The notes beneath the pieces are model-generated. The model did not search any database and was not told where the DNA came from. It worked only from the letters and a program-made list of their open reading frames with translations. The position numbers and the translations under genes are program-made. Source: Massilia soli (lineage in GTDB: Bacteria; Pseudomonadota; Gammaproteobacteria; Burkholderiales; Burkholderiaceae_D). Taken from it: 64,000 nucleotides of DNA. Positions 1-8,811 of this stretch are shown here, piece by piece. The stretch spans positions 620,001-684,000 of the forward strand of contig NZ_JAFBIL020000001.1 in NCBI RefSeq assembly GCF_016809835.1, in the 5' to 3' direction. Position 1 is the first letter of the stretch. The number at the start of each line of letters is the position of its first letter.

Positions 1-114
1 CTCGATCTCGTCAGCAATGTTGAGCCGGTCAATCTGCTCAAGGCTGCCGCTGCGAAGCAAGGCGGCCTGTTCGTAAGCCCACGCGACGAGATCGCCATCG
101 TAGAGTTTGCTCAT
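1..114 (-). CDS. DUF29 domain protein, N-terminal fragment
   Basis: Thirty-eight codons run from an ATG at 114 to the left edge without a stop. The fragment starts MSKLYDGDLVAWAYEQAALL and continues with RSGSLEQIDRLNIADEIE, which matches the opening of the DUF29 family (Y-x-x-D-x-x-x-W-x-x-x-Q-x-x-L-L, then D-x-x-N-I-A-x-E-I-E). DUF29 proteins are small, common in proteobacteria and cyanobacteria, and have no established function. The gene lies 26 bp downstream of the CWC gene on the same strand and may be co-transcribed. The assignment rests on this short motif only. Confidence 0.65.
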   Translation of the reverse strand, partial: MSKLYDGDLVAWAYEQAALLRSGSLEQIDRLNIADEIE

Positions 115-140
115 GGCAGGCTCCTGCTCGGTGATCATGG

Positions 141-332
141 TTAGATCCGGGAGAGTGGAACTGGTTCGGTGGCCGACGCGATATGCTGGCGCAGGCAGTC
201 GGGGCACCAGCAGGCCGCCGCGGCACCCGGTACCGGCACCACCGGCGGCAACTCGGTGCACCAGCATGGCGCGTCCAGGCCATCGGCCATCGCACAGCCG
301 AACTCGGTACCGCAACGTGTGCATATGCTCAT
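141..332 (-). CDS. Cysteine-rich CWC family small protein
   Basis: A 63-residue protein with eight cysteines at 4, 7, 13, 23, 25, 41, 43 and 46, including C-x-x-C, two C-W-C tripeptides and C-P-D-C. This spacing is that of the cysteine-rich CWC family, presumed to bind zinc; its function is unknown. The start is supported by GAGGA about six bases upstream of the ATG. It is the first gene of a probable two-gene unit with the DUF29 gene. A competing plus-strand reading lacks any recognisable family pattern. Confidence 0.75.
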   Translation of the reverse strand: MSICTRCGTEFGCAMADGLDAPCWCTELPPVVPVPGAAAACWCPDCLRQHIASATEPVPLSRI

Positions 333-380
333 GTTAAATCCTCGATAACTGCCTCACAAACGCACCTTAGCCGAGCAGGA

Positions 381-409
381 CTTAAATTTCAACAAGATGG
401 CCCTATAAT
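381..409 (+). promoter_or_regulatory. Candidate argB promoter
   Basis: A perfect TATAAT lies at 404-409, 60 bp before the argB start. The matching -35 position (381-386, CTTAAA, 17-bp spacer) is a poor match to TTGACA. This is a sequence-only call. Confidence 0.4.
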
Positions 410-468
410 GCCCACAAGACCTGCCCGGTTTGCCTGTAAAATCTCGCCAATTCTTTTTCGGACCCGCC

Positions 469-1395
469 ATGACCGCTCCTTTGCCTAATCTGAATCTTGA
501 CCAGCACAATGACCTGACCTCGGTGTCCCCGCAGATCAAGGCACAGATCCTGGCTGAGGCCCTGCCGTACATCCGTAACTTCCACGGCAAAACCATCGTC
601 ATCAAATACGGCGGCAACGCCATGACCGACGAGCGCCTGAAGCACGGCTTCGCACGCGACGTGATCCTGCTCAAGCTGGTCGGCATGAACCCGGTGGTTG
701 TCCATGGCGGCGGGCCGCAGATCGACAATGCACTGAAGAAGATCGGCAAACAAGGCACGTTCGTCCAGGGCATGCGCATCACCGACGAAGAAACCATGGA
801 AGTGGTGGAGTGGGTGCTGGGCGGCGAGGTCCAGCAGGATATCGTGATGCTGATTAATCACTACGGCGGCCAGGCTGTGGGCCTGACCGGCAAGGACGGC
901 GGCCTGATCCGTGCGCGCAAGATGAGCATGCCTGACCGCGAAAAGCCGGGCGAGTTCCTGGACATCGGTTTCGTCGGCGAGATCGACGCGATCAACCCGG
1001 CCGTGGTCAAGGCACTGCAGGACGACGCCTTCATTCCGATCATTTCGCCGATCGGCTTCGGCCAGGATGGCCAGGCCTACAACATCAACGCCGACGTCGT
1101 CGCAGGCAAGATCGCGGAAATCCTGAAAGCGGAAAAGCTGATCATGATGACCAACATCGCCGGCGTGCAAGATAAAAAAGGCAACCTCGTGACCGACCTG
1201 TCGGCGCGCGAGATCGACGAGATGTTTGCCGACGGTACGATTTCGGGCGGCATGCTGCCTAAAATCTCCTCGGCACTCGACGCCGCCAAGTCGGGCGTGA
1301 ACACGGTGCACATCATCGATGGCCGCATCGAGCACTCTTTGTTGCTCGAAGTCTTGACCGAGCAGGCTTTCGGAACTATGATTCGGTCGCACTAA
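469..1395 (+). CDS. argB: Acetylglutamate kinase
   Basis: ArgB phosphorylates N-acetylglutamate, the second step of arginine synthesis, in the cytoplasm. The 308-residue protein shows the family landmarks in order: IKYGGNAM near residue 45 (phosphate-binding lysine and glycines), [10 protein letters not shown] near 77, GLTGKDGG near 140, [13 protein letters not shown] near 205 and GGMLPKI near 255. I chose the ATG at 469 because the family begins close to there; an upstream in-frame start at 430 adds 13 residues of no family character. The gene stands alone, with a candidate promoter before it and a GC-rich hairpin and tRNA-Thr after it. Confidence 0.95.
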   Translation: MTAPLPNLNLDQHNDLTSVSPQIKAQILAEALPYIRNFHGKTIVIKYGGNAMTDERLKHGFARDVILLKLVGMNPVVVHGGGPQIDNALKKIGKQGTFVQGMRITDEETMEVVEWVLGGEVQQDIVMLINHYGGQAVGLTGKDGGLIRARKMSMPDREKPGEFLDIGFVGEIDAINPAVVKALQDDAFIPIISPIGFGQDGQAYNINADVVAGKIAEILKAEKLIMMTNIAGVQDKKGNLVTDLSAREIDEMFADGTISGGMLPKISSALDAAKSGVNTVHIIDGRIEHSLLLEVLTEQAFGTMIRSH

Positions 1396-1401
1396 AGATT
1401 T

Positions 1402-1421
1402 GTGGCGGGGTTCCCCGCCAC
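1402..1421 (+). terminator. GC hairpin downstream of argB
   Basis: A perfect 9-bp inverted repeat (GTGGCGGGG at 1402-1410, CCCCGCCAC at 1413-1421) begins 6 bp after the argB stop. There is no T-tract, so it may be a pause or mRNA-end stabiliser rather than an intrinsic terminator. It lies 6 bp before tRNA-Thr. Confidence 0.45.
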
Positions 1422-1427
1422 TCAGTC

Positions 1428-1502
<75 letters not shown>

Positions 1503-1510
1503 CTCCCCTC

Positions 1511-2401
1511 TCAGTACACCCGCTCCACCGCCATGCCGCGTGCGCGCAGCAGCACCGGTACGCTTGTCTTTCCGACCAGATGCAGCACCCCGACCGCCGC
1601 GACACTGTTGTTTTTCTGCTTGAGCAGCTGCGCCAGCTTGTCCGCCATCGTGACGTTACGCTGATTGAGCACCACTTCGCGCATGAAGCGTCCGCCGCTG
1701 GTCTGGTCTTCCTCGATCCGCTTGGCGATCGCATCGAGTCCCGCCTGGTTCGCCGTTTCCCAGGCCACTACCGCTTCGCGCGCCTCGGAAGCCAGCCTGC
1801 CCTGTTCGGACAGCAGTAGCGCCTCTTCCAGGAAGCGCAGCTGCTCGGCCTCGGACACCGAGCTGAACAAGGCAAGCTGGGCGCCGATCGTTTCCAGCTC
1901 CGTCACCGGCACGCCGCGCTCGCGCGCCAGGTCGGCCAGATGCAGGTCGACGGCCAGGTTGGGACGATAGCCCTGCGCACCGAATTCACCCAGTGTCAGC
2001 AAGGTAGCGGCCAGCCACGGCTGCATATTGGCGACCATCGCAGGATCGAAGCCGACGCGGGCAAGCTCCTTGCGCAGCCGCGCCCCTAGTTCCGGGGTCA
2101 TGCGCTGGTACAGCGTGCCGCCAGGACCGAGCATGCCATGCTCCTTCAAGGCTTGCGACATCGCGGCAGGATCGCGCGCGAGGTCGATCTCCAGCGCCAG
2201 CGTGGAGGCGCCGGCGACCGCCTTGGCGATGCGCGGCTCGAGCGGATAAAACGCCGGCGTGCCGACGTGGATGGTGCCAAACAGGTACATCGTGTGGCCG
2301 TTGGCGCTCACCTTGAACAGCGCGCCGCGGTCCGCTCCCCATGCCGAAGGCAGGGCAAAGCAAAACAGGCTAAGCAAAATCACTATAATCTGGCGTCGCA
2401 T
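1511..2401 (-). CDS. TraB/GumN family protein, exported
   Basis: A 296-residue protein with a signal peptide (MRRQIIVILLSLFCFALPSAWG) followed by the TraB/GumN domain. Two GxxH-type motifs are visible: LFGTIHVG near residue 40 and VGVLHLVG near 275. They are the family's hallmark and are thought to form a metal or catalytic site; the family is related to Tiki-type proteases, but bacterial roles are mostly unproven. The start at 2401 has GAGGA six bases upstream; an in-frame start at 2425 is less well supported. It ends 8 bp from the tRNA-Thr on the opposite strand. Its start is only 26 bp from the divergent nucleotidase gene, so the two promoters must overlap the coding ends. Confidence 0.85.
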   Translation of the reverse strand: MRRQIIVILLSLFCFALPSAWGADRGALFKVSANGHTMYLFGTIHVGTPAFYPLEPRIAKAVAGASTLALEIDLARDPAAMSQALKEHGMLGPGGTLYQRMTPELGARLRKELARVGFDPAMVANMQPWLAATLLTLGEFGAQGYRPNLAVDLHLADLARERGVPVTELETIGAQLALFSSVSEAEQLRFLEEALLLSEQGRLASEAREAVVAWETANQAGLDAIAKRIEEDQTSGGRFMREVVLNQRNVTMADKLAQLLKQKNNSVAAVGVLHLVGKTSVPVLLRARGMAVERVY

Positions 2402-2427
2402 TCGTTTTCCTCGTCGTCTTTGCAAAG

Positions 2428-3162
2428 GTGCCTGTGCCGCATACTAACCCGTCCTCCCCGCTCTGGCTGTTCGATCTGGACAATACCTTGCATGACGCAT
2501 CGCATTCGATCTTCCCGGCCATTACCGCCAACATGAACGTGTTCATCGCGCGGGTGCTGGGCGACGGCGTTACGCCGGCCACACCCGAAGCCGTCAACGC
2601 CGCGCGCCTGCTGTACTGGAAGCGCTACGGCGCCACCTTGCTCGGCATGATCCGGCACCACCAGGTCAGCGCGGCCCACTTCCTTGAAGAGACCCACGCC
2701 CTCGGCGACCTGCAGCAGATGATCCGCAGCGAACGTGGGCTCAAGCGCCTGCTGCGCCACCTGCCCGGCCGCAAGATCCTGTTCACCAATGCGCCGACCC
2801 GCTATTCCACCGACGTGGTGCGCCACCTCGGCCTGCGGCGCCACTTCAGCCACCATGTCGCGATCGAGGACATGCTCGTGCACGGCCAGCTGCGGCCCAA
2901 GCCGTCCAAGCTGATGATGCGCCGCGTGCTGCGCAAATACGGCGTCTCGGCGCGCCGCGCGATCCTGGTAGAAGACACGCTGGACAACCTGCGCAGCGCC
3001 AAGCAGCTGGGCGTGCGCACCGTGTGGATCACCCAGTACCTGCGCATGAGCGACCCGATTGGCGCCGCGGCCCTGCCCAAAATGCTAAAACGCCCCGCTT
3101 ACGTCGATGTCAAAGTAAAATCGCTACGTCAGCTGGCCGCCCGCTTGCATCGGCTGCGCTGA
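2428..3162 (+). CDS. Pyrimidine 5'-nucleotidase, HAD superfamily
   Basis: A HAD-IA hydrolase of 244 residues. Motif I is FDLDNTLHDAS near residue 15 (nucleophile and acid/base aspartates), motif II is the ILFTNAPT strand near 116, motif III includes KPSK near 156, and motif IV is ILVEDTLDNLRSA near 176. This pattern matches the Sdt1/SSM1-like pyrimidine 5'-nucleotidases that dephosphorylate UMP/CMP. The likely start is GTG at 2428; a second GTG at 2434 is possible. The next gene, slmA, follows after 28 bp on the same strand. A close link of this nucleotidase with argB and slmA is common in Burkholderiales, to my knowledge. Confidence 0.8.
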   Translation: MPVPHTNPSSPLWLFDLDNTLHDASHSIFPAITANMNVFIARVLGDGVTPATPEAVNAARLLYWKRYGATLLGMIRHHQVSAAHFLEETHALGDLQQMIRSERGLKRLLRHLPGRKILFTNAPTRYSTDVVRHLGLRRHFSHHVAIEDMLVHGQLRPKPSKLMMRRVLRKYGVSARRAILVEDTLDNLRSAKQLGVRTVWITQYLRMSDPIGAAALPKMLKRPAYVDVKVKSLRQLAARLHRLR

Positions 3163-3190
3163 GCCAATCAACCCAACCCGCAGAGACGAC

Positions 3191-3769
3191 ATGGCAAGCA
3201 CCAAGCCGGGACAGCGCAAGCTGCAAATCCTCCAGGCACTCGCAGCGATGCTGGAGCAGCCCAAAGGCGAGAAGATCACCACCGCGGCCCTGGCCGCGCG
3301 GCTAGGCGTGTCGGAAGCGGCGCTGTATCGCCATTTCGCCAGCAAGGCGCAGATGTTCGAAGGCCTGATCGAATTTATCGAGTCGAGCGTATTCGGCCTG
3401 ATTAACCAGATCTCGGAGCGCGAAGCCAATGGCGTCGAACAGGCGCATGCGATCCTGCAGATGCTGCTGGCCTTCGCCGCCAACAACCCGGGCATGACGC
3501 GGGTGCTGATTGGCGACGCGCTGGTCAACGAAGACGAACGCCTTCAGCTGCGCATGAACCAGTTCTACGACAAGGTGGAACTGGCCTGCAAACAGTCGTT
3601 GCGCATCGCGGTCACCCAAGGCCACGGCAACGAAGCCGATGTCGCGGCCCGCGCCAGCCTGCTGGTCAGCTACACGGTCGGGCGCTGGCACCGCTTCGCC
3701 AAGAGCGGCTTCCGCCAGAATCCTACCGAAGGCACGTCGCTCCAGCTGGCCCTGATGCTCGCCGCATGA
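3191..3769 (+). CDS. slmA: Nucleoid occlusion factor SlmA (TetR family)
   Basis: A 192-residue TetR-fold protein. The helix-turn-helix is TTAALAARLGVSEAALYRHF near residues 31-50, followed by the SlmA-typical ASKAQMFEGLIEFIE. SlmA binds DNA sites spread over the chromosome and blocks FtsZ ring assembly over the nucleoid, a role that depends on sites sparing the terminus. It sits 28 bp after the nucleotidase and 16 bp before pabB-pabC, so the three may form one transcript. Identity is by sequence character along its whole length. Confidence 0.9.
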   Translation: MASTKPGQRKLQILQALAAMLEQPKGEKITTAALAARLGVSEAALYRHFASKAQMFEGLIEFIESSVFGLINQISEREANGVEQAHAILQMLLAFAANNPGMTRVLIGDALVNEDERLQLRMNQFYDKVELACKQSLRIAVTQGHGNEADVAARASLLVSYTVGRWHRFAKSGFRQNPTEGTSLQLALMLAA

Positions 3770-3785
3770 TCGTTCGCGCTGCACC

Positions 3786-5597
3786 ATGAAACTCGCCGAT
3801 TGCTTTGCCCTGCTTGACGATGCCAGCCCCGATGCTGGCCAGGCGCGTTCGCGGCTGTACAGCGACTGCCAAGCGGTGCTGCGCTGCGACGGCATCGGCG
3901 GCTGGCCGCAGCTGCTGGCGGACCTGCAAGGCGCCCTTGCGCGCGGCCTGTACGCGGTGCCGCTGCTGGCGTACGAACTGGGAGGAGCGCTGCAGCGCAT
4001 TCCGGTCAAGGCAGGCGACACGCCGCTGGCGCAAGTGCTGCTGTTTGCCCAATGCGCGCGCCTGACGCCAGCCGAAGTGGCGGCATGGCTCGCTACACAG
4101 GCCGATGCCCGGCCGGCCGGCATATCGGCCGTGCGCGCCAACGTCGGCCAGGACGAATTCACCCGGGCGCTGAACCGCATCCACGACTACATCGCCGCTG
4201 GCGACACTTATCAGGTCAACTACACCTACCGCCTGCGCTTCGACGCATTCGGGTCGCTGCACGCCCTGTACGCACGCCTGCGCGCGCGCCAGCCGGTGCC
4301 TTACGGCGCGCTGGTGGCACTGCCAGGCGGCGACGCGGTGCTGTCGCTGTCGCCCGAGCTGTTTGTGCGCCACGCCGGCGGCGAGCTGGTGACGCGGCCG
4401 ATGAAAGGCACCGCGCCCGCCTCGGGCATCGACGCCGAGGATGCGCGGCGCGCCGCGGCACTGGCGCAGGACACCAAGAACCGCGCCGAAAACCTGATGA
4501 TCGTCGACCTGCTGCGCAATGACCTGGGCCGCATCGCCGCCACCGGCAGCGTCGAGGTACCGGCGCTGTTCGACGTCCAGCGCTACACCAGCGTGCTGCA
4601 GATGACGTCCACGGTGCGCGCAAAGCTGCGGCACGGCGTGTCGCTGGCCGACGTTTTCCAGGCGCTGTACCCGTGCGGGTCGATTACCGGCGCGCCCAAG
4701 CGGCGCACGATGGAAATCATCGACGAACTGGAACCTGCGCCGCGCGGCATCTACACGGGCGCGATCGGCTGGTTCGATCCGCCGGCGAACGGACAGGAAA
4801 TCGGCGACTTCTGCATGTCGGTACCGATTCGCACCTTGATGCTCAAGCCTGAGCGCGACGGTGTCCGCCAGGGAGAGATGGGGGTTGGCGCCGGCATCGT
4901 GTTCGACAGCGATCCGGTGGACGAATTTGCCGAGTGCCGGCTCAAGGCGCGCTTCCTCACCGGCCTGGGGAACGATTTCGAGCTGTTCGAGACGATGCGC
5001 GCGACGCACGACGGCATTGCGCAGCGCGACATGCACCTGGCGCGGATCGGCAAGTCGGCGGCCTATTTTGGTTTCGCGTTCGACCGCGATGCCGCCCTGG
5101 CGGCGCTGAACGAAGCGTGCGGCGAACTGGGCGATGGTGCGTTCCGCATGCGCCTGGCGCTTCAACAGGACGGCGCGATGTCGGTCGGGACGGCGCCGCT
5201 GGCGCCGCTGCAGGAGCCGGTGAAGGTGCTGCTGGCACCCGATGCGACGCATTCGGACGACCTGTTCCTGCGTCATAAAACGAGCGTGCGCGGGCGCTAC
5301 GATGCGGCGTGGCGCGACGCCGAGGCACAGGGCGGGTTCGATACGCTGTTCTTCAACGAACGCGGCGAGCTGACCGAAGGCGGGCGTTCAAACGTATTTG
5401 TGAGGCTGGACGGGCGCTGGTACACGCCGCCGCTGCCGGCGGGCGTGCTGCCCGGCGTGATGCGCGCGGCGATGCTGGCCGATCCGGCATGGGCGGCCAG
5501 CGAGCGTGCGATCACCCGCGCCGTGCTCGACAGCGCTGAAGAGATCGTGGTGTGCAATGCCCTCCGGGGTCCGCTGCGCGCGGTAAAAATTTCGTAG
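3786..5597 (+). CDS. pabB: Fused aminodeoxychorismate synthase component I / aminodeoxychorismate lyase
   Basis: A 603-residue fusion making p-aminobenzoate for folate. Residues 1 to about 380 are the chorismate-binding PabB domain: TRPMKGTAPA (lysine of the active site), NLMIVDLLRNDLGRIA, and ALYPCGSITGAPKRRTMEII. After about residue 395 comes a PabC-like PLP lyase domain: FELFETMRATHDGI, HKTSVRGRYD with the probable PLP lysine, and FFNERGELTEGGRSNVFV. The glutamine amidotransferase partner PabA is not encoded here. The fusion replaces two separate genes of enteric bacteria. The stop codon lies inside an inverted repeat that may end transcription. Confidence 0.9.
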   Translation: MKLADCFALLDDASPDAGQARSRLYSDCQAVLRCDGIGGWPQLLADLQGALARGLYAVPLLAYELGGALQRIPVKAGDTPLAQVLLFAQCARLTPAEVAAWLATQADARPAGISAVRANVGQDEFTRALNRIHDYIAAGDTYQVNYTYRLRFDAFGSLHALYARLRARQPVPYGALVALPGGDAVLSLSPELFVRHAGGELVTRPMKGTAPASGIDAEDARRAAALAQDTKNRAENLMIVDLLRNDLGRIAATGSVEVPALFDVQRYTSVLQMTSTVRAKLRHGVSLADVFQALYPCGSITGAPKRRTMEIIDELEPAPRGIYTGAIGWFDPPANGQEIGDFCMSVPIRTLMLKPERDGVRQGEMGVGAGIVFDSDPVDEFAECRLKARFLTGLGNDFELFETMRATHDGIAQRDMHLARIGKSAAYFGFAFDRDAALAALNEACGELGDGAFRMRLALQQDGAMSVGTAPLAPLQEPVKVLLAPDATHSDDLFLRHKTSVRGRYDAAWRDAEAQGGFDTLFFNERGELTEGGRSNVFVRLDGRWYTPPLPAGVLPGVMRAAMLADPAWAASERAITRAVLDSAEEIVVCNALRGPLRAVKIS

Positions 5598-5624
5598 GGC
5601 GGATCAGCTTGGCTGCCGCCCTAC
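5594..5624. terminator. Hairpin between convergent pabB and peroxidase genes
   Basis: Inverted repeat GTAGGGCGG (5594-5602) and CCGCCCTAC (5616-5624) with a 13-bp loop. It lies between two convergent genes and could act in both directions. Its arms match the outer part of the TAGGGCGGAT repeat family seen at 28.8 and 30.8 kb. Confidence 0.5.
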
Positions 5625-5627
5625 AAA

Positions 5628-6221
5628 TTACGAGCCGAGAGCCTGTTCGATCTTGCTGACGATCTGCTTATCCTCAGGCTTGACCTTGCTCGGATAATGC
5701 TCGATCACCTTGCCGTTACGGTCGATCAGGTACTTGGTGAAATTCCACTTCGGCTCCTGTCCGGTAATCTTGATCAGCTCCGCGTGCAGCGGATTGGCTT
5801 CCGCACCCTTGACCGAGCTCTTGGCGAACATCGGGAACTTGACGCCGTAGGTATTGAAGCAGAAGTCAGCGATCTCTTTCGAATTACCCGGTTCCTGCTT
5901 GCCGAAGTCATTCGACGGGAAGCCAAGCACCACCAGGCCCTTCGGACCATATTTGGCGTACAGCTTCTCCAGCCCCTCGTACTGCGTCGTGAACCCGCAA
6001 TAGCTGGCGGTATTGACGACCAATACCACCTTGCCGGCGTACTGGCAGAGGTCTTGCGGCGCTTCGTCCTGCAGGCGCTTGAAGGTGTGGCGCAGCGTGG
6101 CCGGGCAACTGGTGCGGGCGGTCGCGGCGGGCGCCGCGCTGGCCGTTTGTGCGAACGCTGGCGCGCTGGTCAGCGCGGCGGCGGACAACGCGGCCATGGC
6201 GAATACGGTAGGGTTGAACAT
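5628..6221 (-). CDS. Glutathione peroxidase family protein, periplasmic
   Basis: A 197-residue protein with a signal peptide (AALSAAALTSAPAFA) and a thioredoxin-fold glutathione peroxidase domain. The peroxidatic cysteine lies in VVNTASYCGFTTQYEGLEKLY near residue 75, followed by GFPSNDFGKQEPG and WNFTKYLIDRNGKV, the regions carrying the conserved glutamine and tryptophan. It reduces peroxides, with glutathione or more often thioredoxin as donor in bacterial members. Export is the notable point, since most bacterial homologues are cytoplasmic; the donor in the periplasm is unknown. It converges on pabB-pabC. Confidence 0.88.
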   Translation of the reverse strand: MFNPTVFAMAALSAAALTSAPAFAQTASAAPAATARTSCPATLRHTFKRLQDEAPQDLCQYAGKVVLVVNTASYCGFTTQYEGLEKLYAKYGPKGLVVLGFPSNDFGKQEPGNSKEIADFCFNTYGVKFPMFAKSSVKGAEANPLHAELIKITGQEPKWNFTKYLIDRNGKVIEHYPSKVKPEDKQIVSKIEQALGS

Positions 6222-6301
6222 TTGGCGTCGTCCTGCGGTCTGAGTGAGTGGAATGACTATTATGCCACTGCCGCCGCCAGTACGAGGTCCGCGGCAAACG
6301 C

Positions 6302-7393
6302 ATGCCGGGACAACTCATGCGCGTCGCCCGCTCATTGTCGATGCTGGCCGCCTGGCTATTGGTGGCGCTGGCCGTGCGCACAGAGGCTACCAGCGCGCCG
6401 CGCCTGCCCGCCCTGCAGGCCGACCTGGCGCAGACCACGGTGTCCGGGCTGTCTTCCGGCGCCTATATGGCGGGGCAGTTCGCCGTCATCCACTCCAGCC
6501 TGGTCACCGGCGCGGGCCTGATCGCGGGCGGACCGTATTATTGCGCGGGCCATCCCGGGCGCCCCCCTTTCATCCCTTACCTCGCCAACGCCCTGAGCGT
6601 GTGCATGAACCCGCAAGAGGCCGGTACAGATCCTCCCGATGCCGTGCTGCTGTGGCAGCAGGCGCAGGCGTTCGCGCGCGCGGGCCTGATCGATCATGTG
6701 GGGCACCTGCGCCGCCAGTCGGTCTACCTGTTCAGCGGAGGCGCGGATCGGACAGTGACCACCGTCGTGGTCGACCAGGCGCGCAACTTCCATGCGCTCG
6801 CGGGCGCCAGCCGGATCCGCTATCGCGACAATCTCGACGCGGGGCATGGCATGGTGACGGCGGACGCGCGCGACCATCCCTGCCCGCTGACCGCCGCGCC
6901 CTACTTCAACAATTGCGGGCTGCCGCTGGCACGCGAACTGCTGGCGCACCTGTATCCCGGCCTGGGGCCACCCTCGGCCAGGCTGAGCGCGACGGTGCTG
7001 CGATTCGACCAGCGCCCCTACGCCGGCTTCAGCGCCGGACTGGCTGACACGGGATACGTCTATGTCCCCGCCATTTGCCGTACCCAGCCATGCCACGTGC
7101 ACGTGGCGTTTCATGGCTGCAGGCAGGGTGCGGAGTTAGTGGGCAATCACTTCTATGGCCGGGCGGGGTACAACGAGGTGGCCGATGCGAACCGCTTGAT
7201 CGTGCTGTATCCGCAGGTGCGCACCAGCCGGTTCTATCCGTACAACCCGCGCGGGTGCTGGGATTACTGGGGATACTCGTCGGCGAATCCGTTCCTGCCG
7301 GATTTCCACACGCGCGACGGGGCGCAAGCGAAGGCGGTGCTGGCGATGGTCCAGCGCCTGGGGCAATTGCGATCAATGGACAATGGCGGATAA
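6302..7393 (+). CDS. Secreted PHA-depolymerase-like esterase (permuted type)
   Basis: A 363-residue alpha/beta hydrolase with an N-terminal signal sequence (LSMLAAWLLVALAVRTEA). The serine motif SGLSSGAYMAGQF (G-x-S-x-G) lies early, near residue 52, while the oxyanion-type VAFHGCRQG lies late, near 275. This inverted order is that of catalytic domain type 2 short-chain PHA depolymerases. DAGHGMV near 180 may hold the catalytic histidine. The substrate may be polyhydroxybutyrate or oligomers, but no separate substrate-binding domain is visible, so it could be a general esterase. Start at 6302 or 6317 cannot be decided. Confidence 0.75.
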   Translation: MPGQLMRVARSLSMLAAWLLVALAVRTEATSAPRLPALQADLAQTTVSGLSSGAYMAGQFAVIHSSLVTGAGLIAGGPYYCAGHPGRPPFIPYLANALSVCMNPQEAGTDPPDAVLLWQQAQAFARAGLIDHVGHLRRQSVYLFSGGADRTVTTVVVDQARNFHALAGASRIRYRDNLDAGHGMVTADARDHPCPLTAAPYFNNCGLPLARELLAHLYPGLGPPSARLSATVLRFDQRPYAGFSAGLADTGYVYVPAICRTQPCHVHVAFHGCRQGAELVGNHFYGRAGYNEVADANRLIVLYPQVRTSRFYPYNPRGCWDYWGYSSANPFLPDFHTRDGAQAKAVLAMVQRLGQLRSMDNGG

Positions 7394-7416
7394 GGCGGCG
7401 CACCGGCCGCCGGCCA

Positions 7417-8253
7417 TCATTCGATCTTTAGCCTGGAGAGCTTGCAATCGGGCTCCGGGTACGCCAGCTTCAGCTGCTCGATGATCTCCAGCAGCAGCGT
7501 CGCGACCATCAGGTTGCGGTGCGTCTTGGAGTCGGCAGGGATGATGTACCAGGGCGCCACGCCGGCATCGGTCGCCTCGAACGCCTGCTGGTAAGCGCGC
7601 TGGTAGTCATCCCAGTGCTTGCGCTTGTCGAGGTCCGCCTGATCGAATTTCCACTGTTTTTCCGGGTCGTCGATGCGCGCTTGCAAGCGCTTGCGCTGCT
7701 CGCCGCGCGATAGGTGCAGGAAAATTTTGACGACCAGCGTTCCGGTCTCGGCCAGCATGCGCTCGAAGTCGCGGATATGCCGGTAGCGCCGCTGCACTTC
7801 ATCGCCATCGATGGCGCCTTCCACCAGCGGTACCAGCACATCCTCGTAATGGCTGCGGTTAAAGAGCGCGATCTCTCCGAGCGCGGGCACGTGACGATGT
7901 ACGCGCCACAGATAGTCATGCGCGCGCTCGTCGTCGTTGGGGGCGCGGAAGGCGACGGCGCGCAGGCCGAGCGGATTGATCTGGCTGAACAGCGCCTTGA
8001 TGGTGCCGTCCTTGCCCGACGTGTCGAGACCCTGCAGCACCAGCAGCACCTTGTGCTTGCGCTGCGCGTACAGCATCTCCTGGTGCACGGCGATCTGTTC
8101 GATCAGCTGCGCGGTCAGCTCGCGCTCGCGCTGTTTGACGTCGTCCTTGCCGGCGCCGCCACTGGCGGCGTCGTCGCGCAATGGCTTGGCGCAGGCGTCA
8201 TCTTCGAGCAGCGCGACGCCCTTGCGAAACCGGAAGTGCTCGCGCGCCTTCAT
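7417..8253 (-). CDS. ppk2: Polyphosphate kinase 2 (PPK2), class III-like
   Basis: PPK2 enzymes use polyphosphate to phosphorylate nucleotides. This 278-residue protein has Walker A VLQGLDTSGKDGTIKALF near residue 72, the lid-type FNRSHYEDVLVPLV near 130, RYRHIRDFERML near 155 and KQWKFDQADLDKRKHWDDY near 195. The arrangement resembles class III enzymes, which convert both AMP and ADP; the class call is by eye. The start is 3 bp after the CoA-binding gene's stop, so the two are probably co-transcribed. Confidence 0.88.
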   Translation of the reverse strand: MKAREHFRFRKGVALLEDDACAKPLRDDAASGGAGKDDVKQRERELTAQLIEQIAVHQEMLYAQRKHKVLLVLQGLDTSGKDGTIKALFSQINPLGLRAVAFRAPNDDERAHDYLWRVHRHVPALGEIALFNRSHYEDVLVPLVEGAIDGDEVQRRYRHIRDFERMLAETGTLVVKIFLHLSRGEQRKRLQARIDDPEKQWKFDQADLDKRKHWDDYQRAYQQAFEATDAGVAPWYIIPADSKTHRNLMVATLLLEIIEQLKLAYPEPDCKLSRLKIE

Positions 8254-8256
8254 GAT

Positions 8257-8679
8257 CTACCCCTGCAGCCTGGCATGCTCAATTTTAAGGCAGCGGTCCA
8301 TCACCACGTCGAGCCCCGCGGCAGTGGCCATGTCGGCCGCGGCCTGGTTGTCGATGCCGAGCTGCATCCACAGCACACTGGCCCCGATTGCGACCGCCTC
8401 ATGCGCGACTGGCGCAATATCGGCGGACTTGCGGAAGCAGTCGACGAGATCGATCTTCTGTCCGTCCGCGCCCAGCGCGTTGGCCGCTTCCTGCAACGAC
8501 GCGTAGACCGTCTCGCCGAGGATCTCGGTGCCGGCGTAAGTCGGGTTGACCGGCACCACACGGTAGCCATGCGACTGGAGATAGCGCGCCACGATGAAGC
8601 TGTCGCGCTCGCTCTTGGTCGACATGCCGACCACGGCGATGGTCTTGCTTTCCTGAAGAATTTCTTTTATCGAACGCAT
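8257..8679 (-). CDS. CoA-binding Rossmann protein (YccU-like)
   Basis: A 140-residue CoA-binding domain protein: TIAVVGMSTKSERDSFIVARYL near the start is the nucleotide-binding loop, then GYRVVPVNPTYAG, IDLVDCFRKSADI and VLWMQLGIDNQAAADMATAAGL. The family resembles the N-terminal CoA-binding domain of succinyl-CoA synthetase but lacks the ligase part; the function is not established. I start it at the ATG at 8679 with AGGGA upstream; an ATG at 8688 is possible. The open frame continues far upstream only because stops are rare in GC-rich antisense frames. Confidence 0.85.
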   Translation of the reverse strand: MRSIKEILQESKTIAVVGMSTKSERDSFIVARYLQSHGYRVVPVNPTYAGTEILGETVYASLQEAANALGADGQKIDLVDCFRKSADIAPVAHEAVAIGASVLWMQLGIDNQAAADMATAAGLDVVMDRCLKIEHARLQG

Positions 8680-8811
8680 GCTGGGCATCCCTGGGTTGTC
8701 ATTTGTCAAATCGTAACAGACAGGCATCCCGACGCGGCGCGGCCTTGAAAAACGATTGCCGGGGCGAACCCAACTGTGGAAAGATGACGGCCTGACTGAC
8801 TGGAGAACCCC

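Noticed and set aside
430-468. Upstream start of argB
   Set aside because: The 13 extra residues do not fit the family and lie between the -10 box and the ATG at 469, which gives the normal length.
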